Positions 47,390-57,935 of a DNA stretch of 64,000 nucleotides are shown here, one piece after another; position 1 is the first letter of the stretch; every line of letters begins with the position of its first letter. The DNA comes from Pochonia chlamydosporia 170 (Eukaryota > Ascomycota > Sordariomycetes > Hypocreales > Clavicipitaceae): contig NC_035794.1 of assembly GCF_001653235.2 (NCBI RefSeq), positions 930,001-994,000 on the forward strand, in the 5' to 3' direction. The notes beneath the pieces were generated by a model. That model was not told the origin of the DNA. It made no database searches and saw nothing but the letters and a program-made list of their open reading frames with translations. The position numbers and the translations under genes are program-made.

Positions 47390-47675
47390 ATACAGTAATC
47401 TGCAGCATCACAGTTTTATCACTGTTGTGGACACCTGTATTCTGTTTGAAGCACGTGCGGGAAATGTCCTGTATCATAGAATTCACATTGACATGGTTCC
47501 CACTGTCATATATTGTCAATGCTTACTCACTTTTTCATTCCAAGACGTCGTAGTTGCTCTGGGTATCTAAAAGGGACAAACTGGTGGCGAAAAAAGTTGC
47601 ACCAACCGCACACTTTCCACCTACCAAGAACCATTTAATACAATCCATCAGCAAAAGTCCCAGCTTCACACACGC

Positions 47676-50107
47676 TCAATCCGAACCATCAACGGTAGTA
47701 AGCTCCTCAACCAAGATAAGCTCATCAAACTTGAGTGACATAAGCCGCATCTGCGCCTCCGACGGCGACGCCAATGACACAAGCCAGTCAAACACAAAAC
47801 TGGTCGTAGGATCCTCCGCAGCAGCATGATGAAGACCAGACTTTTCAAACTCATCCATCAGGGCTCTAGCCTCGGATTTCGCAAACGCCCTTTTCTGCAT
47901 TGCCAGTGACAGGATCCCCTTTGCGATGTCGTGAAAGACCGGGAAGCAAACATACAGACTTTTCCAGCAGTAAAAGGCGATTAAAAAGTAGGGCTTCCAC
48001 TGCGGATCGGGGATATCTACTAGCAGGGCGGTGCAGAGGGTGAGCAAGCCTGGGTTGAGGAGGGCGCAGCGAAACGTGGTGAGGTTGTACGTGTAGCATT
48101 GGAGAACAAGCTGTTTTATTTGGTTGATGGACGCGGCGTAAATGGCTCTTGGGTGGCTGTCGTACGAAGTGAAGGATCGTAGACGATGTGTTCGTGGGCT
48201 GTTAATAAAGGGATGTAGAGTGAGGGCAACAGTGTAATGTAGCATCAAGCTGTAAACCTGTCAGCAAAGGTTTGAGCGTCAAAGGTTGTTTAATGTAGAT
48301 ATGTTGACTGACTGGAATATAGTCATGTTTAGGGGACTGCACGCATCCAAGGCGGCGTCATGTTTGATGGTGTTCGCCCAAGCGAATAGCTTGCGACACT
48401 TGGCCTCTGCGAATGCCATGGGAACGCGCTCACGAACAGGAATGTCGCTGTCCATGCGGTAGACAGCGGCTACTTCCTGAACGATTGTCCATAACTTGCA
48501 CGACGAGGGGAATTCCCGTCCCACAAAGCGACACAAAGGAAGTGGCAGCGCTTTCAGAGTGTTGTTATCAGATACTCTGGTGTCTCCGGGGACTGGTAGA
48601 CTTGGTGGAAAATGGATCGGCTGCTGCTCCAAGAAGAAGACGATGGTTCTGTGATTTGGAGACTATCTTAGCTTACATGTAGAACAGTACAGCTCGGATT
48701 ACTCACGTTAACCAGTTGTATGCTCCCCAGGCAGTGTATGAAGCTGATCTTACGCGATCTGGTGCCATATCGTGGAGAGATTGCGCAAGAGGGTGCTCAA
48801 AAGGGACTCCAAAGAGACCTAGTCGTTCGGCCATGCACCGTCCTGCTAAGGACGCCTCCCTGCCTAGAGAGTCGTTTCCGTGAAGCATGCACGCGAAGCT
48901 GAATATTTCGATTGCCGCCACCGTTGTGACCGAGTCGTCGGCCATTTCGCCGTGCTGTAGCATCTCTGCCTCTTGGAAGAAGGCGGTCGTGAGGTATGCC
49001 GATTTAGGATCTACAGCTGTGTACCCTTGCTTTACGAATTTATTAGGAATTACTAGGATCGTAGGTAGACGAGGATCGTTACTTACACTCGACAAGTACA
49101 ATATGGAGCAAACTAAAAAGGCGGAGCAAAACTGGAGGCCATGGCCGACGAGGTCTTCCAGAAATAAATCGCTGTCAAAAATACCAAAAATAGAGTGGTC
49201 GGTCGTGAGATAATAGGAAATAAGTCTCGCGGCAACCTCATTTGATACGGGTACTTTGATCCAGTAGCTGATGTCTAACTGACGCAATATGCTGTCGCAA
49301 TATAGAGGAGGTATTGATGGCCCTATTGGGGATGAAAGTTGATGAAACGCTTCGCAATGGTTCCTGGATACCGGCTCATCACTATGGCTGCCATCCAACA
49401 CGAATGATTCTTTTCCTTGGTTGCTTTGAGTTTTTGGCATGGAAGCCCTGGATTTTCGACCCGGGCTGTTGAACACGCCATCACCACTCTCCAGATCGAC
49501 AACAGGGAGCTTCGGATACGCCGTCTGATACTGTGCCATTAGCTCAAACTCGACCTCCGACTGCGTAGATGGCGACATTGCGCGGGCGGTCTTGTGTTCA
49601 GAGAGACAGTTCCGCAAGAACACGCCTCCATTAGCCCTGGAGAGCAGGTAAGAAACATCTGGGACGAGGCGTAGTTGGGCGAGTACTCCCATGGCCTCAT
49701 GGTCCGGTAGAAATCGGAGATAGTCCAAGAAATCTTGGTGATTCTTCAACTGATGCTGGAGCGCTCCAAGTTGCTCCGTGGTTCCAGCATTGCTGCCTCT
49801 TTGCCCTTGTCGGTAAACGCAATCCAGCTGTCGTCGACGACATGTCGTGCAACGCGGCCGCTTTCCATCACACTTCAATGTTGGCTAATCAGCAGACTTT
49901 CCTCTAATTAAAGGCCGAAGCGCACGCAAAGTTCTTTTATCTTACACTCTTTTTCTGAAGCCTACAATTATTACATGCAATGTGTGCGGGCCGACGTCGC
50001 TGCTTGCGGGGCTGAAAATCCTCGTCTTCTTGTTCAAGCTTGTCCACCGCTTCACTAGGTCGGGACGATGCAGGGAGGATAGGACGCTCTCTCTTCCTCG
50101 CCTCCAT
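47676..50107 (-). CDS. Zn2Cys6 transcription factor with fungal-specific TF domain
   Basis: Exons 49946-50107, 48707-49872, 48313-48648 and 47676-48249 encode 745 residues. The binuclear zinc cluster is complete only after splicing the 73-nt first intron: ACNNCRLQKKS from exon 1 joins CDGKRPRCTTCRRRQLDC of exon 2. This gives the exact Cys spacing 2-6-6-2-6. A basic run (RKQRRR) precedes it. QGQRGSNAGTTEQLGALQHQ follows as linker and short dimerisation helix. The middle-homology (fungal_trans) domain spans about 250-560, with the typical WGAYNWLT followed across the second intron by TIVFFLEQQP. Such proteins activate nearby or dispersed pathway genes. Targets are unknown; the RiPP pair 7 kb away is one possibility. 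Confidence 0.9.
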
Positions 50108-51273
50108 CACTTCACATTAGTAGGACTGATATCCTCGTACGATGATGGATGGATCGGCGGGTACGGCATCGAGAAAGGGGTGGTTGAAACGGCAAAGTTG
50201 GACGGGAAGTTGCCGAGAGGCTTTTGGCTTCACGCTACGGAATATTAATCCGCCTGGCGAAAATGTCTGGTACACTTGCCTGGTAACTTCCTATTAGGTA
50301 TCAAGTCATCGGCTTCGGACGCTATCAGGATTCAGGAGCGGGGGGAGCGCCTCGATGCATAATTGGCTTGCTGCATGGGGTGTGTTTACATTCGCTGCTT
50401 CATCTCATTGGATTATTTGCATCTGGGGCCATCCCCGTATGGTGGAGGACAAACTATTGGTGAAGCTGAACCTGTCATTTTTTACGATGTGTATGTTGAG
50501 CTGGCGTGGCTGTCTTGTAGGATTTGATCGAGACTTGGACTTGGATGTACGTCAAACACAACTCGGATTTTTGTTTGCTGATGCTGTCTTATGCTTTGGC
50601 AGCCACAGAATAAAGAGGGTGTGATGTGCCAAGTTTCCTTCCGTGGCATGGCGAATGATATAGATTCTTCTGCCGCCGCCATAGAGTTGACTAGAACCTA
50701 ATCAAAAGCAATTCTGGTCCCAGTTCTGTTCCGCTGACTAAGTCTGGGACCAATTCTCATCTCCGGGGTGATTGCGCCTGTATAGCCGTTTGAGAAAGTT
50801 CCTGTATCATGTTACCCAAGCGCTTCTTATCAGGATGATCTGTCATATCCACAGTATCAACAGGATACTGTGCCTGGATGTGCTCTGCACGTAAACGACT
50901 AGACCCATCAGGTGCTCTCCCGCACGTCAAGGAAACTCGGTAACCCATCCACGTCATCGGGAGCTAATTGGCGCTTAATAAGCTTAAAAAGTGTATAGGG
51001 GGTATAGTAGTTTTTGCCCTGCTACTAGTTCCTTTGCAGCCAGATACACGGTACTTCGCGAATCAATAATGCCATTCGACAATGCCAGCGCATTGGAGGT
51101 CACAGCAGGGTCAAGTTGACCTAGTTCTGTGAATGCCATGACGGCAGGGTATCCGTCAGGTACGTATCTGAATATCGGTATCGGTATAATTGCCGAAGAT
51201 AGTACAGACGTATGAGAGCTTCGAAAGTATTACAATACTCGAGGTTCACGGAGCTAGGTGCGCAATATTCAAG
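50108..51273. other. Intergenic region with no recognised gene
   Basis: Upstream DNA of the Zn2Cys6 gene. Small frames at 50355-50624 and 50482-50682 oppose each other and have no motif. Nothing else was seen. Confidence 0.5.
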
Positions 51274-51973
51274 TCAGAGTCGGAGGGACTGGAGGATTTG
51301 CTGGTTGTTGGCTCGTGAAAGTTGAATACAACGTTGTGAAAGAGCAGGCTGACTAGCCTGGGCCACTTGTTTAATAATCGGTGGCTTCACAAAGTGATAT
51401 GGTTGTAGGCTGGAGCTAGCTAAGGTGCTACTTCTTGGGCTCTCGCACAGTTTTACCTCGTCCAGCTGAACAGGCTCCAGGCTGTGAAGTTGTTGGAAAT
51501 GTGTTTTTTTCTCCTCGACAACGATGGATTTAAGTCATTAAAGATACATAGATCCTGGGTCATAGCTATAGCTTGTACAGCGTAGGCCATGCCTAATTTG
51601 TCCATAGACTGCTTGCCGTACACGGTATTTAATAAGGCTTCACTTGATATTGTGCGGTGCGTATCCTTTGTTTAGACTTTCTACAATGCTCACAAGCCAT
51701 AGGGGCTGACTTGCAAGTTGGTACAGGTGGGTTTGGTGTTTGAGTCTCAGAAAGGTCTTCACTTGGCCGTGGAAGAATTGGGCGAGGCATACTACTTATA
51801 TCATGTATGGTAGGATGTGTGGAAAAGTTGGGGAAACTGCTCATGTCAACGGAATATAACTTAAGCCTTCTATCTGAATTAGCGAAGTGTTCCATTTTGC
51901 TGGTCAAATGACCTAGCGGGAATTTTCTTTGATAGCTCTTCTCGTCAAAATGTTTGTGCATGATATCCTTCAT
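51274..51973 (-). pseudogene. Decayed or unusual regulator-like gene with half zinc-cluster
   Basis: Reading from a Met at 51973, a coherent frame (starting MKDIMHKHFDEKSYQRKF) leads into ACEHCRKSKQRIRT. That resembles the first half of a Zn2Cys6 cluster but lacks the third cysteine at the required position. The frame stops soon after (51629). A second coherent frame, reading VEEKKTHFQQLHSLEPVQLDE on to LSRANNQQILQSLRL, ends at 51274 and could be a later exon. No splice path restoring a full cluster was found. The locus may be a pseudogene, or a short protein whose CxxC pair has another role. Confidence 0.3.
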
Positions 51974-53287
51974 AGTCTGCGCTGCACTGACAGGCACAAT
52001 TCGTTGGAGACGAGGAGTGGCGTTGAGGCTAAACTGGACAAGAGCATTCGAACATAAAGCCCAGGCTGGACTGTTTGTTGACCATCTTGTGCGAGTGTCA
52101 TCTTCTCTGCCAGCGAAACAAATCGTGCGCACCTGGGTTGAAGGACATCATGCACAAACATAGATGATTGCAATATTGTGACACAACCTCAACACAACAT
52201 GAGGACGGCCGACCTGCTTCTTTCAGGTCTAGTGAAAGACATTTTCCCCTTGGATGCATGTACGTACTTGACATTTTGTTCGCTGGAGCCGCAACCGGCG
52301 TGCGTAATTTATATCTCACCTGCGCCCAAGACAAGGCAGGCATCTCACGACATCGTTGAGACAGAAGACACCATCATTAATAGCAAAAAATGAGCTGCGA
52401 AATCAGAAATCCCAAGTAGGCATCAATTTGACGCACAGATCTGCCAAGGCAGCAACGTCAACCAGCAATTTGCGAGGTTGGCGATCTGACACGCGGCATG
52501 CATGCAAACGCTCGAGCCAGGAGCTGCCAAGACGAGCTGTAAGTTGAGACAGGTTGCAAGGATCTTCAATACTCTTCTTTTCTGGGCATGCTAAAACTCT
52601 TTTGGGGTATCGGACCCTTTTACGCATACATAGTTGTGCGGGCTATCAATCTGACAGACATCAACCTCGTCATCTTGGCCCCTTCACACGCAACATGTCG
52701 CAATAGGATGGGAGCAATATTTTCCAAGGAAACGATTTACTGAAATGTATTGTGCGCAGTGCTCGTAGTAAGCATGTGCTAAGCTTATGGTCCTGCGAGC
52801 GACAACGAGTATGGTTACTCTAAACCGTGAGCATTCCATTTGGCCAAACCTCCAAAACCGTCAATCCGTCAATCCGTCAATCCGTCAATCCTTCAAACAT
52901 GATCTCCAACTGCAAATCTGTCACAATGCAAAAATACTGCACACATCTCCTTCTCAGGCCCTACTGCATCTCCCACCCTCATGTCGGCAAATCTACCCTT
53001 AATCAAGCAACCACGACCAAGTTGCGGTCCGTGGGCCAACAGCAAAACCACAGCTGAAGGATATTCCTGGCAAGGTTCCATCCCGTCAAGTCCATGCCAT
53101 GGGCCGCGAAGCACGCAATGCACCCCCAAAATTATGCGCACCATCCATCACCACCCAGATATAAACTGAGCACAGCCGTTGCGACATGTCCCCATCGCTC
53201 ATTCGTAATGGACGCTTCGGTCGCGCAGACCAAAGTCGCCAGCCGACCACGCAGAGAAAGCAGTCCAATTGAGCCCGAATAGCAGAA
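51974..53287. other. Intergenic region upstream of the GPCR gene
   Basis: No gene recognised. The interval contains a CCGTCAAT octamer tandem repeat (52858-52892). It becomes CA-rich toward the GPCR start, as in a leader. Confidence 0.5.
52858..52892 (+). repeat. Tandem CCGTCAAT repeat (four copies)
   Basis: Four consecutive copies of an 8-bp unit (CCGTCAAT), the last followed by a partial unit, about 400 bp upstream of the GPCR start codon. Confidence 0.85.
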
Positions 53288-54581
53288 ATGATGGAAATCA
53301 GGGCCAACGTAGCCATTACGGATGAGCAGCGGAAAGTCCTGGAGATTGTCGCGCGGACTGCCTCTACGCTGTCGGCATTGGGCGTCATCACCATCATTAC
53401 TGTGTTTTCCTTGGCGCGGCATTTTCGAAATCCCATGCATCGTCTCATCTTCATCAATGCCTTTTACAACGCCTTTGATGTTGTGTGCACCATGATATCC
53501 ATCAGTGGACCGGCGGCTGGGAACGATTCTGCTTTATGTCAGTTTCAGGGGTTTCTCAATCAAATGTGCGTGCCAATTCGTTGAACCCTATTCCAGCGTG
53601 TATTGACAATAAGTTGCTTGCAGGTTTCCTCTCGCCGATGTATCCTGGACGCTTGCCATGGCTGTCAATGTCTTTCTCATTGTTTTCCGTCGATACGATA
53701 CCGTGGCGTTGAGGAGGCTTGAGTGGAAGTACATGGTTGGGATAACTACACTTACATTCATTCCTGCATTTGCCTTTCTCTTTGTACAGACTCAGGACAA
53801 GGGTCACTTGTACGGCAGTGTAACGGTAGGTTGCTCTTAGATGCCACTGCCTGTGATGGACTGAATGAAATGCTAATCTTAGTAGGTGTGGTGTTCAATC
53901 GCTCCGAAATGGGTGCTTATGCGCATTCTTCTCTACTATATTCCTATATGGTACGTCCCGTCTGTCATCTTTTCTTTCCGCTCCGGGCTAACTTGGCCAC
54001 TTCCTATTTTCAGGTCTATGATTTTCGCCGCCATGGTGCTCTATGTTCTCGTCGGGGTCGAGATTTTCAGACGCGGAGGCATCTTCCAGTCTGTCAACCA
54101 AGACTCCATCCGGTTAGATGATGGTGTACCTTCCACTGCCGGCACTGCTTCTCCTCACTGCGACAAAGAGGCGGACTGGGCCGCCGAAGTTGACTTCCGC
54201 TCACAACCTGATCATGTCTTCGGGTCACACTCTAGAGTTGAATCGTTACCTGGGACGCAGAAGCACTCCATTATAACCACTCGTAGCGACGCCCCAATCC
54301 TCCCCGTTGGCACGCCTCGACACTCTTCCTTATCACTAAGACAATACATTCTCATGCCGTTGTTTTTCTTCCTGGCGCTATTGACGGTTTGGGTTGCGCC
54401 GTCGACCAACCGTGTCGCTTCCTTCATCAACCCCGACTATTCATCCTACCCGCTCTTGGTTGCGGTTGGCGCAACAGGGAGTCTGCGGGGCTTTTGGAAC
54501 GGAATTATCTTCATCACTCTAGGTATGAAGTCGTGGAAGAAGGATAATCAAGAACAGAGGAGGGCGAGACACCAACAGTGA
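53288..54581 (+). CDS. cAMP-receptor-like G-protein-coupled receptor
   Basis: Exons 53288-53565, 53624-53825, 53886-53950 and 54014-54581 give 370 residues. Seven hydrophobic segments are visible. TM1 starts near residue 20 (STLSALGVITIITVFSLA). HFRNPMHRLIFINAFYN precedes TM2. CQFQGFLNQMFPLADVSWTLAMAVNVF forms TM3 with its conserved Cys. LYGSVTVWCSIAPKW is the second extracellular loop, with the Cys partner and the typical Trp-Cys. A long Ser-rich third cytoplasmic loop (about 190-285) precedes TM6 and TM7. This layout matches fungal receptors related to Dictyostelium cAMP receptors, which signal through G-alpha at the plasma membrane; ligand unknown. The third intron is 63 nt and keeps the frame if unspliced, so retention would insert 21 residues into TM5. 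Confidence 0.85.
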
Positions 54582-55370
54582 CAGCTGCGTACATGTATGA
54601 CGAAAAGAAGATCAAGATATTAGTGTTCATCTAGAGCGGTCAAGGGATTTGTGAGGGGTGAAATCCATGTATCTGTAGTTACGGATAATTGGGTATTTCG
54701 TGCGCTACTTGCGGGTTGGTATATTCTGCAGGATCATGGGCATTGTACGAGTCTTGTAAATGAGGTATGACTTTTGAGCGATAGCCACTTCTAACTTCTA
54801 ATACATACTTTGACGCTTTGACAAGAAACTTGTTTATAGACCAGAGAGCTGAAGCTTCTAAGAAGGGTGCAAAGCGGCTTGTCATACTTGTGTCAACCGT
54901 TCATAGCATTGTGTCCTTGTTTACATTCCAAAGTAGTAGTGAAGAATGAGCTCTCGCCACGTAACATACGATATCAATGATGCAGACAACTGAGCCATCT
55001 TCTCGTGTACATCACAGTTTCACTAATGATCATCCAGGCAAATGCAAGATTCACGTATGTGCTTAAGGTCGAGCAGTGGCCCAAGTTCCTCACAGGATCA
55101 CATTTTGGACGCATGCGGCATTAAGCTTTAGGTGCTTAAATTGTCTCATGCGGATGCAAAAAAGGTCAGAATTTCCTCGAAGATGCACCCAAAACACTAC
55201 CAATACAAAAGTACCATAACGCCTTGTTACATAAGAGACGAAATTCTATCGCTTCAGTTGAACCCATTCGCATCACGGGACACATGGAAAGTTTTGCCCT
55301 CGGTCGTCTGTAGCGTATATTTATGCTGCAAAACTCATTCGGTGCTTTAAAGACGCTAGGAATTCGCATG
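54582..55370. other. Convergent intergenic region (GPCR / kinase)
   Basis: 3'-flanking DNA of two convergent genes. Frames at 54679-54885 and 55132-55350 are short and featureless. Confidence 0.5.
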
Positions 55371-56543
55371 TTAGGCATTGGGTTTGGCAATATGAGGTAC
55401 TCTACACTTCAGCAAGCTCACAACCCTTTGATCAGCGACGACCTCACGTATCGTTGCGCGTTGGTTTGGATCCGTATTCACCATGCGTCTGACTAACGAC
55501 CGCCATGTTTCTGGAATATCCTTGAATGTGTCATCCATAGGCTGCTTAAGGAAGCCACTGAAGTTTACGTCCTCTGGCACGGCTTCCTCCCAAGGCATGT
55601 GTGCGGTCAACAATCCAAAGAGCATTATACCCAAAGCCCACACATCTGCTGCCATAGGGCTATAAGGCTTTCCATCAAGTATTTCCGGAGCAAGATATGC
55701 CGGATTGCCCTTGATCTCTACTTAATTGTTAGCTAGCAATGTGCCGTATGGGGAGGAAGGACAAGTACAAGTAAAAAGCTTACCTAGACTCAGAGAAGAA
55801 GCATTCACTTGAAGGGCGCTGCCAAAGTCAAGCAACTTAACCAATCCAGTCTCTTCTCGTAGAATGACATTGGCGAGAGACAAATCCCTATGTGCGATGC
55901 CCTTCCCATGTAGGTAGCTCACCGCGCTTACGACTTGTGCAAACGCGCAGTCAACTTCATTGCCGCCACGTAATCTGCCCTCTGCGATCATGGCCTGAAC
56001 GTCCTTTGGACCAGCGTGTTCCATGAGCTGTGTCCATAAACCCGTTCGTTGGTCTGCTTTGTAGCGGATAAGCACAAGCGGTTGAATGATATTAGGGTGA
56101 TGTAAATTTTGCAAAAAGTCAAATTCTTTGTAGATTGAATTCTCATAGTCGTTTTCGCTCTCGTTCATGTATCTTGGTTTGAAGACTTTCACAGCGGCAA
56201 ATTCTTCGACCTCGTTGGCTGGCTTTCTCTGAGCGAGCATGATGCTACCGAAAGAGCCATCTGCAAGCATTTGAAGGTAACGAAAGCCTTTGAAGGGAAT
56301 ACCAGCTCTGCAATATGGCCATGATACCCCTAAATTTGGGTCGTTCCTGACAAGGCAGGAAAACCCTTGAGGACAGATGGCCGGCCCTGTGACAGCTAAC
56401 CATGAGGCTTCCGCTGAGTCAAGACAAACCCACAAAAGGGCAATCAACAGATAGCTCACTGTTGACATTGGCAATGTTGGTATCGAGTAACAGATGTGCC
56501 CGCTGCTGTCACAAGGGAAACCCGAAAAGAATGTGCCGATCAA
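55371..56543 (-). CDS. Protein kinase with hydrophobic N-terminal segment
   Basis: Exons 55784-56543 and 55371-55720 (63-nt intron) encode about 369 residues. All key kinase elements are present: LADGSFGSIMLAQ (glycine loop), FAAVKVF (catalytic Lys), IAHRDLSLANVIL (HRD-x4-N), LLDFGSAL (DFG), GNPAYLAPEIL (APE) and DVWALGIMLFG. It closes with NQRATIREVV (subdomain XI). It should be active on Ser/Thr. The N-terminal 95 residues are unusual: MSTVSYLLIALLWVCLDSAE could be a signal peptide or membrane anchor, followed by a Cys-containing stretch. A GTGAGC-to-CACAG candidate intron overlaps that hydrophobic part but would need another upstream exon in a different frame, so the N-terminus is uncertain. 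The family is unassigned (broad CAMK/AGC-like). It lies 606 nt downstream of the RiPP precursor on the same strand. Confidence 0.75.
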
Positions 56544-57148
56544 CAGGGGCGAGGTAGCTGAGGTGTCAATGGGCTATGTTGACGGGTATGCCTTGAAGTG
56601 GCCAGGGTGCCCGTAATGTTTCTAGAGGGGATCGCTCCGAACGGTCGTTGGACGGAGGAGAAAATGTAAGATGACGACCAGAGAGTAGCGCAGAGTATCT
56701 AGTGTGTCTCAGGTAGTTCTTTAACACTGTCTTTCGTTGGAGCAGAAGGGCTGCGCTTATGCGCCAACTGAAATCTCACTAGCTGAAGAAAGGTCGGTCA
56801 ACAGGCCGCGTGACTTCCTTCCGTATTTGCAATAGTGAAGACAAGGGGGTTATTTAATAGTTACGACATAAGCTGACTGCATACAGCAGATCTGACAAGG
56901 GCCGTCCCGATTGACGGCAGACGCACCAACCCTGACCGGCCACCATTCTTGAGGCTGAACGGGTCATACTACAAACGGATGGAGCGGCACAATATAGTGA
57001 ATACTTATCGAGTTAGAGAGTAACTGACTGTTGTCTATTTGTCTAGAAGAAGGATGAGCTAATCTACGTGCTACGGGTAGCAGTTTACGCCATCGTCTTG
57101 CAACAGCCACGCAGCTATGCGCTCTACAGTTATCTTCTCCGTTAGATC
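56544..57148. other. Spacer between kinase and RiPP precursor genes
   Basis: About 600 bp containing the 3' flank of the precursor gene and the probable promoter of the kinase gene. No open frame of note and no recognised motif. Confidence 0.5.
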
Positions 57149-57935
57149 TTAGGTCTCAATGACAGCCGCCTCGCGTTTCTATCTTGTTAGTCATGAAGTA
57201 AGCCCACCAGTGTAGATTCACGTACCACAGTGTATCGGCGTCCTTGGCCGATGGCAAGGTTTTCCACCGCGGGGGCTGCCTCGCGTTTCTATATTGTTAG
57301 TCTTGAAGTAGACCCAACAGTGTTATTGACGTACCACGGTGTATCGACGTCCTTGACCGATAGCAAGATTTTCGACCTTAGGAGCTGCTTCTCGTTTCTT
57401 TTGCAAAATGTTAACCAAGAGTCCTCAAGTTCCTAGATGATTTCACATACGACAGTGTATCGACGTCCTTGACCTATGGCAAGGTTTGCCGACTCAGGAG
57501 CTGCCTCGCGCTTCTTTTAGAGGATATTAATCAAGAGCTCTCAAGTTCCTAGATAATTTTATAGATTCACATACCACAGTGTATCGACGTCCCTGACCGA
57601 TAGCAAGGCTTTCCACTTTAGGGGTAGCCTCGCGTTTCTATTGGAACCAGTATGTTAATCTGGCGTTCCTGAATAATATTGTACATTTACTTACAACAGT
57701 GTATCGACGCCCTTGGCCGATGGCAAGATTGTCCACCTTAGCGTCACGTTTCTTTTGGAGAGTATTAATCAAGGGCTCTCGAGTTCCTAGATATTTTTGT
57801 AGATTTACATACGACAGTGTATCGACGTCCTGTGCCGATGGCAAGGCTGTCCACCTTGGGAGCCTCAGCAGCAGGAAGAGCATTGCCAAGCATAGCCAGA
57901 GAAAGAGCCGCCGAGAGAACCGAAGTAGGCTTCAT
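57149..57935 (-). CDS. Repeat-type RiPP precursor (UstA/dikaritin-like), one repeat per exon
   Basis: Seven exons: 57813-57935, 57695-57751, 57575-57637, 57451-57513, 57335-57397, 57226-57288 and 57149-57178; 153 residues. A 20-residue signal peptide (MKPTSVLSAALSLAMLG...) is followed by six copies of a unit whose invariant part is LAIG-x-GRR-YTV. Each ends exactly at an intron, and the next exon opens with Lys-Arg followed by Asp-Ala or Glu-Ala. Lys-Arg is the kexin site and the following dipeptides suit Ste13-type trimming. One Tyr per repeat is available for UstYa-type oxidation. Exons 3-6 are 63 nt, exon 2 is 57 nt, and all are phase 0. Introns are 61, 57, 61, 53, 46 and 47 nt with GTAYGT or GTAAGT donors (one GTACGTC). 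The final exon adds KREA and a short tail. The product is a secreted, cleaved peptide set; its structure and activity are unknown. Confidence 0.88.

Noticed and set aside
57149..57935. CRISPR-like array or simple tandem repeat for the 120-bp periodic units
   Set aside because: The units translate coherently after splicing, have conserved GT/AG ends and end at a stop codon; spacing and divergence do not fit CRISPR, and the genome is eukaryotic.
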